Shown: piece by piece, positions 53,289 to 62,025 of the stretch
How positions within the stretch are numbered: position 1 is the stretch's first letter
Layout of the letters: every line of letters begins with the position of its first letter
Origin: Aristolochia californica
Lineage: Eukaryota; Streptophyta; Magnoliopsida; Piperales; Aristolochiaceae
Assembly: GCA_029961685.1 (NCBI GenBank)
Contig: JARWKL010000014.1
Location: 19,664,452-19,728,451, forward strand
Direction: 5' to 3'
Length of the DNA stretch: 64,000 bases
Made by a program: the position numbers and the translations under genes
The notes under the pieces: model-generated
Databases searched by the model: none
What the model saw: only the letters and a program-made list of their open reading frames with translations
Told to the model about the DNA's origin: nothing

Positions 53289-54444
53289 AAATCTTTGCTA
53301 GTCCCTAGCAAAACAACAATCGAACCAAAATTAAGCCTAGGAAAACAAAATGCCACTTTCGTAGGGAGCACGATTGCATTTAGCGTATGCAACAAGCCGT
53401 TAAACCCCTACTCTGTAGTAGTGGACGAGTTATGTCTCGTGAGGGTTTGCATGGAATTTACCCACAAAATTCATCTAAATCAATAATATAAAAAGAAAAA
53501 AAAACTGAAGAAAATTTACTCCTCATTAGCATATGACTAACACTTAGTATCGTAAAATATCTGAAATTCATATGAGATCTTGCGAAATATTAAAACCTGT
53601 GTAAAAGATAGCCTATTATCAATCCAAATACACTCATTGTTACTCCACCTGAACCAATGTGACCCATAAGCTATTACTTCAACAGAACAAAGAGGCAGCA
53701 AATAACAATAAAATCCTGGTCACATCACAATTAAGAGAAAATAGTAAAGTAAGCCTGTTGTCTTACAATCTCACCAAAGAAATATACCAATTTCAATCTT
53801 GACTTGTAACTTCTTTCAAATTACAATTCATCATCAAAGTTAAGGAAACTCATTGCTTCCAGATTTAAAACCATTTTTCGCTATTACCAGCGCACTTTTG
53901 CTATTACCAGCGTAATTTTGTTTTTTTTTTTTGTTTTTGTTTTCTTCACTGAATACTTTTGGTATTACCACCATTTTGTATTCGTCTTCACTGCATATGC
54001 ACTTATTTTTAAGTAACCCACTGTTCCGGTACATGTCCCTGGGTTTGCCCAGGCTGTTTCTAAAGTTATCTGTCTTTTGCAAGCAAGAGCATTTCCATTT
54101 GCATTTATACATTACAACAAGGAATTTTACTGAGGTATGAGTTCAAACAGGCATACAAGACTATTCAGACTAACATAGATCAACACTAGATTTACATGTT
54201 CTCTTTTGCAACTAAGTTCCAAGTCTAATGCAATAGGAAGCTATCCCACTGAATTCTCATGAATCACAACAAATGATATCGGATTTCTAATAGGCATATT
54301 CTACACAAATTTACGAAAATTTTTGAAAAACATTTGAGCAACTTATTTTAACTCTACTAATGTTAACCACATACTAAGAGGAGTAATTTGAAAACCACGA
54401 ACAAAAATCGAACGAAAATTATTGCTAAGACATAAAAGAGTCGT

Positions 54445-54445
<1 letters not shown>

Positions 54446-54475
<30 letters not shown>
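54446..54475. repeat. (C)30 homopolymer
   Basis: Thirty consecutive C on the plus strand (G in element orientation). In element orientation it is preceded by GGACAATGTCAGG and GGTTTGG, wording similar to the sequence before the true polypurine tract at 53,276. It may be an expanded internal polypurine-like tract. Its exact length is vulnerable to sequencing error. Confidence 0.85.
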
Positions 54476-54477
<2 letters not shown>

Positions 54478-54880
54478 ACCAAAACCTGACATTGTCCTCA
54501 ATGGGGAAAAGTTAAAACACTATAACGACTACAAAAAAAAATAAAAAATAAAGACCCCCAGGAATGATACATAGTCTCCCTCGAAGAAGGTTTACTCGTA
54601 TCAGCCGTACCCGTAGGTAATCATCCGTAGATGAAACCGCTATCCCACATCACACTTTGAAGAAATCTCCGTGTGACTGGCCACTGAAGGCAGCAGGAAT
54701 CACGCGCTGAACACAAGTCCTTAAGTTACTCACCATAAGGTTTTCATTCAATACTTCAAGATTGAACTGGTCAATCCCAGAACGGTTGTTTGAGTACAGA
54801 CCTCTCAAACTAGGGACCAAAAGTCTGGTCATCGACTATCGGAACCATTTATGCTCTCAGCCGGTAAGAGAGTATGAATA

Positions 54881-54920
54881 AACCAAAAAAATAAAATAAA
54901 AATAAAAATAAAAATAAAAC
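54881..54920. repeat. AT-rich simple repeat
   Basis: A run of A4-A5 T units, slippage-prone low-complexity DNA in the element's tail just beyond the pol stop. Confidence 0.8.
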
Positions 54921-55000
54921 TATAATGTACAAAGGGATAGAAACGTGGGGATTGCCCACAGTGTGCTAAGTTTATAGTCGTAAGCAAGACTCTGACGCAT

Positions 55001-55227
55001 TCAAGATGAAATGACAGGTTCCTCCAAGAAAATCACCATCACCTCCTCTGGTGTGGGGACATTCTCAAGATACGGTTTGAGCCTCTGACCGTTAACTTTG
55101 AAGATCGACCCGTCTCCGTGATTGCGGATCTCAATAGCGCCATGAGGAAACACCTGTGTAACTTCAAATGGACCAGACCACCTGGATCTTAGCTTCCCTG
55201 GAAACAAATGCAATCGTGAGTTATATA
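55001..55227 (-). pseudogene. Detached C-terminal fragment of integrase
   Basis: An open frame of about 70 codons contains the typical plant gypsy integrase C-terminal wording [14 protein letters not shown]. It is out of frame with the main ORF: after the premature TAG at 55,258 the old frame continues for about ten recognisable codons, and then a 2-bp insertion in the TATATA run at 55,221-55,227 shifts it. Its natural stop is TGA at 55,001-55,003. It has no start codon and would not be translated by itself. Confidence 0.85.
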
Positions 55228-55257
55228 AAGTAAAACATTCTGCCCAACAGTAAAAGA

Positions 55258-57573
55258 CTAGCGAAAAATAGATTTATCATGTAAAAGCTTTGTTCGCTCC
55301 TTATACAGTTTGGCATTCTCATAAGCATCATGACGTATCTCTTCCAACTCATTCAATTGCAACTTTCTCTCCTCACCCGCTTGAGTTAAATCAAAATTTA
55401 AAGCCTTAATGGCCCAATAAGCTCTATGCTCAAGCTCAACAGGTAGATGACATGCTTTGCCGAATACTAGGCGAAATGGAGACATCCCAATAGGAGTCTT
55501 ATAAGCGGTTCGATAGGCCCATAAGGCATCGTCCAATCGAGTGGACCAATCTTTCCTATCAAAGCGAACCGTCTTCTCCAAAATCCGTTTGATCTCTCTA
55601 TTAGAGATTTCCACTTGACCACAAGTTTGCGGGTGGTATGGAGTGGACACCCGATGAGTGATGGAATATTTCTTCAATAAGGCCTCAAATGCTCTGTTAC
55701 AAAAATGAGATCCCCCATCACTGATGATCGCTCTCGGGGTACCAAATCGATTAAAGATATTTTCTTTTAAAAACTTTACCACCACTTTGTGATCGTTTGT
55801 CTTACATGATATAGCTTCAATCCATTTAGAGACATATTCAACAGCAACAAGGATGTATTGATAGCCGAATGAGACAGGAAAAGGACCCATGAAGTCAATA
55901 CCCCACACATCAAACAATTCAACAATAAGAATGGGGTTAAGAGGCATCATGTTCTTCCTAGACAAACAACCAGTTCGTTGGCATTTATCACACACCTGAC
56001 AAAACTCATGGGCATCTCTAAATAATGAAGGCCAATAGAAACCACATTGCAAGACTTTAGCCGCGGTCTTTCTAGCACCAATATGTCCACCACATGCGTG
56101 GGAATGACAGAATTCAAGAATGTTGGCAAAGTCTTGCTCATGTACACAACGCCTAATGACTTGGTCAGAACACACCTTGAACAAATAAGGGTCATCCCAA
56201 AAAAAATGTTTGACTTGGGAAAAGAATTTCAATCTATCTTGTTTACTCCAATAATCAGGAATCTTATGAGTTACAAGATAGTTGACTATATCAGCAAACC
56301 AAGGCAACTGGGATACTTGGAGAAGTTGTTCATCAGGGAAGGAATCATTTAAAGGAAGGAATCCTTCCTGAGGTACTACACATATCCTAGATAGATGATC
56401 AGCAACAACATTCTCACAACCCTTCTTATCTCGAATCTCAAGGTCAAATTCTTGCAATTGCAAGATCCATCTAATCAAGCGAGGTTTAGTGTCCTTGATG
56501 GATAATAAATACTTCAAAGCAGAATGATCAGTGAACACTATAACCTTTGACCCTAACAGATATGATCTGAATTTGTTCAAGGCAAACACAACAGCTAGCA
56601 ACTCCTTCTCAGTGGTAGTATAATTCAATTGAGCATCATGAAGAGTTCGGCTAGCATATTGAATGACACAGGGCATTTTATCTGTCTTTTGCCCCAAAAC
56701 AGCCCCCAATGCATAGTCAGAGGCATCACACATCAACTCAAAAGGCAAAGACCAAATAGGGGGTTGGACAATGGGTGCAGTGGACAAACATTTCTTCAGT
56801 GTCTCAAAAGCATGAATACAGGCATCATCAAAGGCAAAAGCAACATCTTGAGCAAGTAAATTTGTCAAAGGACGAGAAATTTTGCTAAAGTCTTTAATGA
56901 AACGCCTATAGAACCCAGCATGGCCAAGGAAAGAACGCACTCCCTTCACAGAAGTAGGTGGTGACAGATTGGTAATTAGGTCAACCTTGGCTTTGTCCAC
57001 TTCTACACCCCTCTCAGACACTACATGTCCTAACACAATTCCTTCTTTCACCATGAAGTGGCATTTCTCCCAATTCAAGACTAAATTGGACTTAATGCAA
57101 CGGGACAATACGAGTGAAAGATTGTACAGACATGTATCAAAACTAGAGCCAAACACAGAAAAGTCATCCATAAAGACCTCTAAAAATTCACCAATCATGT
57201 CAGAAAAAATACTCATCATGCACCATTGGAAAGTGGCGGGTGCATTGCATAAACCAAAAGGCATGCGTCTGTAAGCATAGGTGCCAAACGGACACGTGAA
57301 TGTGGTCTTTTCCTGGTCTTCTGGAGCAATGGGAATTTGATTGTAGCCGGAGTATCCATCTAAGAAGCAATAAAAATTGTGGCCGGCCAATCGCTCTAGT
57401 ACCTGATCAATGAAAGGTAGTGGGAAGTGATCCTTCCTAGTGACGGAATTAAGTTTTCTATAGTCAATGCAGACACGCCACTTGGTGGTAGTTCTTGTGG
57501 GAATCAATTCACCACTCTCATTTTTCATTATTGTTATCCCCCCTTTCTTAGGGACAACATGAATTGGACTCAC
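55258..57573 (-). pseudogene. RT-RNase H-integrase portion of the polyprotein
   Basis: It directly continues the same frame after the TAG at 57,574-57,576, but begins with GTG, so it has no normal start of its own. Residues counted from 57,573: reverse transcriptase about 1-235 with the F134-M-D136-D137 catalytic box; RNase H about 275-395 with D283, E324, D349 and D392; integrase zinc-binding H492 and H497 with a C525/C528/C531 cluster; integrase core D560, D619 and E655, the last two 35 residues apart (D,D35E). All catalytic residues are present, so the damage is confined to reading-frame breaks. A Trp sits in the RT motif A-T-F-Q-W where Arg is usual, fitting CGG-to-TGG deamination. The frame ends at a TAG (55,258-55,260) about 80 codons before the expected C-terminus. 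No chromodomain is seen. Confidence 0.92.
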
Positions 57574-60372
57574 CTAGGTGCTATCGGAAATAGGGTAAAT
57601 GATTCCTGTCACAAGCAACCTAATGACTTCTTCTCTCACAACCTCCAGCATATGGGGATTTAACCTACGTTGCATCTCACATGAGGCTTTAGTCCCCTCC
57701 TCCAAATGAATACGATGCATGCATATGGAGGGGCTAATCCCTTTTAAGGCATCAAGAGTCCACCCCAATGCCTCTCTGTGTGCTTGTAAAACTTCAGTCA
57801 ATTGTTCCTCCTGCTCAATACTCAAATCAGAGGAAATAATGACTGGTAATGAGTTCATGGGTCCCAAGAACGCATACTTCAACGTGGGAGGAAGTGGCTT
57901 AAGATCTAGCTTGGAAGTTTCGAGAGGTTTGTCTAAGTCAAGAGGAAGATCCTGTGGATGATCAGTTGTGATAACCTCATAAGCTTCCTCCAACAGAGGT
58001 ACAGAATTGAGTAAAGAATTAACCTCTCGGAAATATGTTTCCTCATCAAAATAGTCCATGTCTAAAGATGTTATGCAAGACTCAAAAGATTCAAGAGTGG
58101 ATTCGTTATCAAGCATAACAGTTTCTATATTAAATGCAGGACTCAGATCATCAGACTCAAGTAGGTGGTGCCCGGCATTAAATACATTCAATGAGACCTT
58201 AAAATTTCCAAAAGACAACTCCAACTCACCACTTTTACAATGAATGATAGCATTAGATGTGGCTAAGAAGGGACGTCCTAGGATGACAGGAATTTGGTTG
58301 GTCACATTGAATACTGGTTCTATATCAAGAACAATGAAATCAACCGGGAACAAAAATTTGTCCACTTTTATCAAAACATCTTCAACTATTCCTCGTGGTA
58401 TCTTGACAGAACGGTCAGCTAGTTGAAGTGTGATGGGGGTAGGCTTCAATTCCCCCAAACCTAATTGCTGGTACACAAAGAAAGGAAGCAAATTCACACT
58501 TGCTCCTAAGTCAAGAAGAGCTCTCTGGATGGTATGTTCACCAATGACACATGAAATTGTGGGACATCCAGGATCTTTAACTTTAGGAGGAGTGTTGTGC
58601 TTCAGAATTGAGCTTACATTCTCAGTAAGAAAGACCTTTTTGTTAACATGTTGTTTTCTCTTCTGTGTACAAAGGTCTTTCAAAAATCGGGCATAGGCAG
58701 GGACTTGCCTAATAGCATCAAGAAGTGGAATGTTAATGTGAACCTTACTAAACAGTTCCAACGTTTCATGCATGCTATCTCCTTTCCTAGGTGGGCCCGA
58801 TAACCTCTGCGGATAAGGAGCTAGTGGGACTTGGTTAGGGATCTGCTTGGTTGTTGGTGGAGAACTTGGAGGTTCGTCACTCAATGATGTGTCCCCATTG
58901 TCATCTTTTGACTCCTTAGACTTAGTGGTCCCTACCCCATTGTTCAACTCACGACCACTCCTAAGGGTGGTTATGGCTTTTGCTTGCTCATGGTGGGGTT
59001 TGGAACTCAACTCACTCTCATGTGTGATTTTGGGGTTAGGAATGGTTTGACTCGGGAGTCTATTTTGTGCTTGTTCACTCATGTGGCTGGCCAACTGACT
59101 CACTTGCATTTCAAGTTTGGCAATGGAGGACTGTGTATTCTGCATGAATAATTGAAGTGTATCCTCAAGTGAAGGTTTTTGTGGAATCAATGGTTGTTGG
59201 GTGAAGTGTGGGCGCGGAGCTTGGGGTTGAGTAAACCCTGGAGGACCCCCAACCTGTGGGCCCTTGGACCATGAGAAATTTGGGTGCCTAGCCCAACCCG
59301 GATTATATGTTTCTGAAAAAGGATCGTTCCGGTTTGGTCTATGAAAATTCTGGACTGCATTCAAGTCCTCAATGAGCTCTGGGTAGGATGAACTAGATGG
59401 ACACATTTGTGTGGGATGAGATGAACCAGAGCATATGGCACAGACAGTAGATGGGTTAGGAGCAGGTGAACTCTTGGACACCATAAGGGCATCAATTTTT
59501 CTAGTCAACCCCTCAATCTTGGCCATGAGCATAGGTGTTTCACTAACCTCGTAGAGACCCCCTCTTTTGGTTTCGTGGGATCTCCTATCAACATTAAATG
59601 ACGAACCCCATTGCTGAGATTGATCACTCAACGTTTCAAAGAAGTCCCACGCCTCACTAGCACTCTTACCCATCAAACTCCCACCACTCGTTGCATCTAC
59701 CATGGATCTAACCTGGGGTGTAAGACCTTGATAAAAGTATTGCACTAAATGCCATTTCTCAAACCCATGATGCGGACACCTACGGATCAAATCCTTCCAT
59801 TTCTCCCAAGCCTCATAAAAGTGTTCACCCTCCTGCTGCATAAAGTTGGAGATTTCTCTCCTGAGGGCTGTAGTTCTCTGAATGGGAAAGTACTTGGACA
59901 AAAATTTTGTGACTAACGTGTCCCATGAAGTAATGCTGCCCACCTCCAAGGAATTAAGCCAAGACTTGGCCTTATCCTTAAGTGAAAATGGAAAAAGTCT
60001 TAACCGGATAGAGTCATCTGAGAAATTCTGGAATTTAAAAGTTGCACAAATATCTAAGAATTCCTTGATGTGGTAATATGGGTCCTCCTTATCCAACCCA
60101 TAGAATGTAGGGAGGAGTTGGATCACACCCGGTTTCAACTCATAACTGGCGGCAGTAGTGGGTGGCAATATAATGCAAGAAGGTGATGTGAAGTGGGATG
60201 GGATAGAATAATCCCTCAGGGCTCTACGGTCACCTACTGCAGGTAACTGTAATGGTTCGCCCTGATTGGCCATGGTAGCTCCTAACTTGACTTCGGGTGT
60301 TTTCCTACAAATATGTTCTACCTCTTCAACAAAGGGAGCTAATGGTCCACCTAGGGAGCGGCGCCCGTGCAT
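57574..60372 (-). pseudogene. gag-protease portion of the Athila-type polyprotein
   Basis: This is the N-terminal 932 codons of gag-pol, encoding the capsid-like protein, protease and the start of reverse transcriptase. The ATG at 60,372 is chosen because codons upstream start only at TTG (60,405); ATG 60,273 is a weaker alternative. Numbering from 60,372: a retrotransposon-gag domain at about 120-205 ending near R-R-C-P-H-H-G; a CX2CX4HX4C zinc knuckle at C311, C314, H319, C324; a coiled-coil-like stretch at about 400-437; an aspartic protease with D621-L-G-A-S and a downstream I-L-G-R-P-F motif near 700; then the RT N-terminus. It ends in TAG where the family has Trp (TGG), a single G-to-A change. 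The frame continues without shift into the next segment, so this is one ORF cut by a nonsense mutation. Gag and protease alone could still be made. Confidence 0.9.
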
Positions 60373-60595
60373 AAAAACACAAAAAGAAACAAAATGAACT
60401 ATCAAATTAAGCTAACAAACTCGCTACTAAAAATATGAACTAACTAGAAGAAATAAAAATAATTTCATAAAAAATACCAAACTAAAATTATGAAAGCAAA
60501 AAAAAAATAAAAAAATAAAAATAAAAACAAAAATAAAATAAAATAAAATCTAACCTAAGACTATGGAGAACAAAGATATACGCTTAATACGTGCC
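60373..60595 (-). other. Retrotransposon leader between PBS and gag
   Basis: About 220 bp separate the primer-binding site from the gag ATG. It is mostly A-rich on the plus strand (T-rich in the RNA), with a low-complexity (A)nT stretch at 60,497-60,549. I see no open frame of its own; packaging signals are expected here in the family but cannot be recognised. Confidence 0.7.
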
Positions 60596-60613
60596 TCCCC
60601 GGCAACGGCGCCA
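60596..60613 (-). other. Primer-binding site, complementary to tRNA-Asp
   Basis: The plus strand reads TCCCCGGCAACGGCGCCA. From memory this equals the 3' end of plant tRNA-Asp(GTC) including the CCA tail, so the minus-strand RNA could pair with it over 18 nt. It lies 6 nt inside the 5' LTR boundary, the normal place for the minus-strand DNA primer. tRNA-Asp priming is typical of Athila-type elements. Confidence 0.9.
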
Positions 60614-61136
60614 AAAACTTGATGTAGAATTTTAGTTACATCGACTTTTATACCTCGCAAGCGTACGAATCGTTCATGTAATCTAGCAGTAAGCGAGGGT
60701 CATATCCACAGGGAGGATTGAATTTCGTGTATTCTTCAGTCAACTAGCCTAACCAAATATGATGAATTAATATGAACTAAATACTAATTATATCCTAAAT
60801 TATCAAGCAATAATTTAATTAACTACTTGCACAACAGGAAACGTCAACTCTGGATTTTACCGTGATTCGTGCCTCTCTCGAGCGCCACGTAACTACGAAT
60901 CCAGATTTCTCAATCCTTGCGTCTAGCCCCTCTCGGGCGCCTAGAGTTAAAGACAGAAATCGGATTAAAATACCAAAATCTAACCTCAATTATAATCTTA
61001 CCCTAATTAACTAATTTAATCAAATATCAAGAAAACAAATCTCAAATAAACCTTAATTATCAAATCAGATTCAATTAACATTCAAAACCTAAGTTCAAAC
61101 CATATAAAAAATCAAATTCAATAATGACGAATTACT

Positions 61137-61680
61137 CCCCTTCTTCCTCCTCTCGCTCGGGCAGCAACTCGTTCTCACGGGTGCTGCGATTTCCGGAAAT
61201 TGGTGGCGTCGGGTAGCAATAGTGAGTGGCCGGAGGTAGAGACGACGCCGGCGACGACGGTTAGAAGCCGACGGCCGGAGGTAATGTCCGGCGAAGAGCG
61301 AAACAGAGCTGACGTTCTCTAACCGGCTCTCTCGAGTCTCGGTTAGAGTCGGAATGGCTCCGGGACTGGTCGGAATATGTAAACGACGCCGGAGGATGGT
61401 CTGAAAACGGAAGTGGCACCGGAGAAGCCCTCTCGGATCCCCTCCCGGCCTGGCGAGCAAAGAATGGCAGCGTCGAACTCGCCGCGACGGAGACTCTCTC
61501 GAACTCTCCTCGGGTCTGTTCTCGGTTGCCTGATGGTGGTGGACGACGGTGGACGACGGTGGCGAAAGGTCTTGGCCGGCGAACAGCGGTGGGGAACTCC
61601 TCTCGGGTCCTCCCCTGTTTCCGGTCAAAGTCCTCCCTTTTGGTCTCTACTCCTCTTCTCTTTACGCTCTCCCCTCTTCA
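61137..61680. other. GC-rich segment within the 5' LTR
   Basis: About 540 bp of CpG-rich sequence sits inside an otherwise AT-rich LTR and an AT-rich array. It carries overlapping open frames on both strands, the longest 177 codons on the minus strand at 61,095-61,628, rich in Arg, Ser and Pro. I recognise no protein family. The counterpart in the 3' LTR (about 52,370-52,930) breaks that frame through the 17-bp duplication. It may be untranslated leader or a captured host fragment. Confidence 0.6.
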
Positions 61681-61694
61681 CGCCCTTCTTCTTC

Positions 61695-61702
61695 TTTAAA
61701 TA
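61695..61702 (-). promoter_or_regulatory. Candidate TATA box in the 5' LTR
   Basis: The minus strand reads TATTTAAA here, about 325 bp into the LTR and immediately before the switch from AT-rich to GC-rich sequence. A start site roughly 30 bp downstream would put the whole GC-rich segment into the RNA leader. The same sequence is intact in the 3' LTR at 52,945-52,952. There is no expression evidence. A plus-strand TATAAAAAG at 61,817-61,825 is an alternative, antisense candidate. Confidence 0.4.
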
Positions 61703-62025
61703 TGATTTTCTTATTTTAAAACGATTTGCCCTAGAAATTACCTCCATTTCACTAAGGGCATTTTGGTAAATATCTTCTTCTCCACCCAAATTCTCCTGAA
61801 ATTCCATAATTGAATCTATAAAAAGCATTTCAGGAAGAAATAAGACTAAAAAATAATGAAATATAATTCAGGAGAGAGAAATATGCAATATCGACAGTGA
61901 TTAATGCCAAATTCAATAAATGCTCATTTCATTTGAAAACCGATAAGTAACTACCTATAATACAATTATAAAGGTTATTCTATTATAATTAACCTAGTTC
62001 TCATGTCAAAATATGGCATCTATCA

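Larger units (their letters stand above)
53289..55000 (-). other. Non-coding tail between pol and the 3' LTR
   Basis: About 1.7 kb follow pol. Many Athila elements carry an envelope-like ORF here. I see none: the longest frame is about 90 codons at 53,840-54,112 and resembles nothing I know. The stretch holds a 30-base C run (54,446-54,475), a T-rich run near 53,920-53,940 and an A/T simple repeat at 54,881-54,920. No splice or envelope signature can be supported. Confidence 0.7.
51853..62025 (-). mobile_element. Ty3/gypsy LTR retrotransposon, Athila-type, degenerate
   Basis: A 10.17-kb element lies between two near-identical direct repeats of ~1.4 kb and reads on the minus strand. It has in order a 5' LTR, tRNA-Asp primer-binding site, leader, gag, protease, reverse transcriptase, RNase H, integrase, non-coding tail, polypurine tract and 3' LTR. 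RT preceding integrase places it in Ty3/gypsy rather than Copia. The protease motif D-L-G-A-S, the F-M-D-D RT box, the tRNA-Asp PBS and the absence of a chromodomain after integrase fit the Athila lineage as I know it. The polyprotein is interrupted by two stops and one frameshift, so this copy cannot make the full product unaided. LTR identity implies recent insertion. It is nested in the satellite; Athila elements are known to be frequent in pericentromeric heterochromatin of plants. Confidence 0.93.
60620..62025 (-). repeat. 5' LTR of the Athila-type element
   Basis: The 1,406-bp repeat is the upstream LTR because gag-pol reads leftward from it. It has the usual TG...CA ends; in element orientation it starts TGATAG and ends CTACATCA, so the terminal inverted repeat is TGAT/ATCA. 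It matches the left LTR except for 8 substitutions and 17 bp that are single-copy here and duplicated there. The AT-rich part at about 61,700-62,025 is the likely U3. The part at 61,137-61,680 is strikingly GC-rich and is probably transcribed leader (R/U5), which is inference. Confidence 0.95.

Noticed and set aside
57570..57580. Programmed stop-codon readthrough between protease and RT.
   Set aside because: Athila elements normally have one uninterrupted gag-pol frame, the stop replaces a family-typical Trp, and a second stop and a frameshift occur downstream, so decay is the simpler reading.
55947..59050. Additional frames of 60-101 codons overlapping gag-pol.
   Set aside because: Shadows of the polyprotein in other frames; the minus-strand frame explains the sequence with full domain order.
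60273..60405. TTG at 60,405 or ATG at 60,273 as the gag start.
   Set aside because: TTG is an unlikely start in a plant; ATG 60,273 would drop about 33 N-terminal codons that read as ordinary protein. ATG 60,372 is preferred, though not proven.
60596..60613. A genuine tRNA-Asp gene.
   Set aside because: Only the 18 nt of the tRNA 3' end, including the untemplated CCA, are present; the position 6 nt from the LTR identifies it as a primer-binding site.
51853..62025. Element present through recombination between two separate insertions.
   Set aside because: The satellite phase is continuous across the element to within a few bases, which argues for a single insertion; however the missing target duplication leaves the question partly open.
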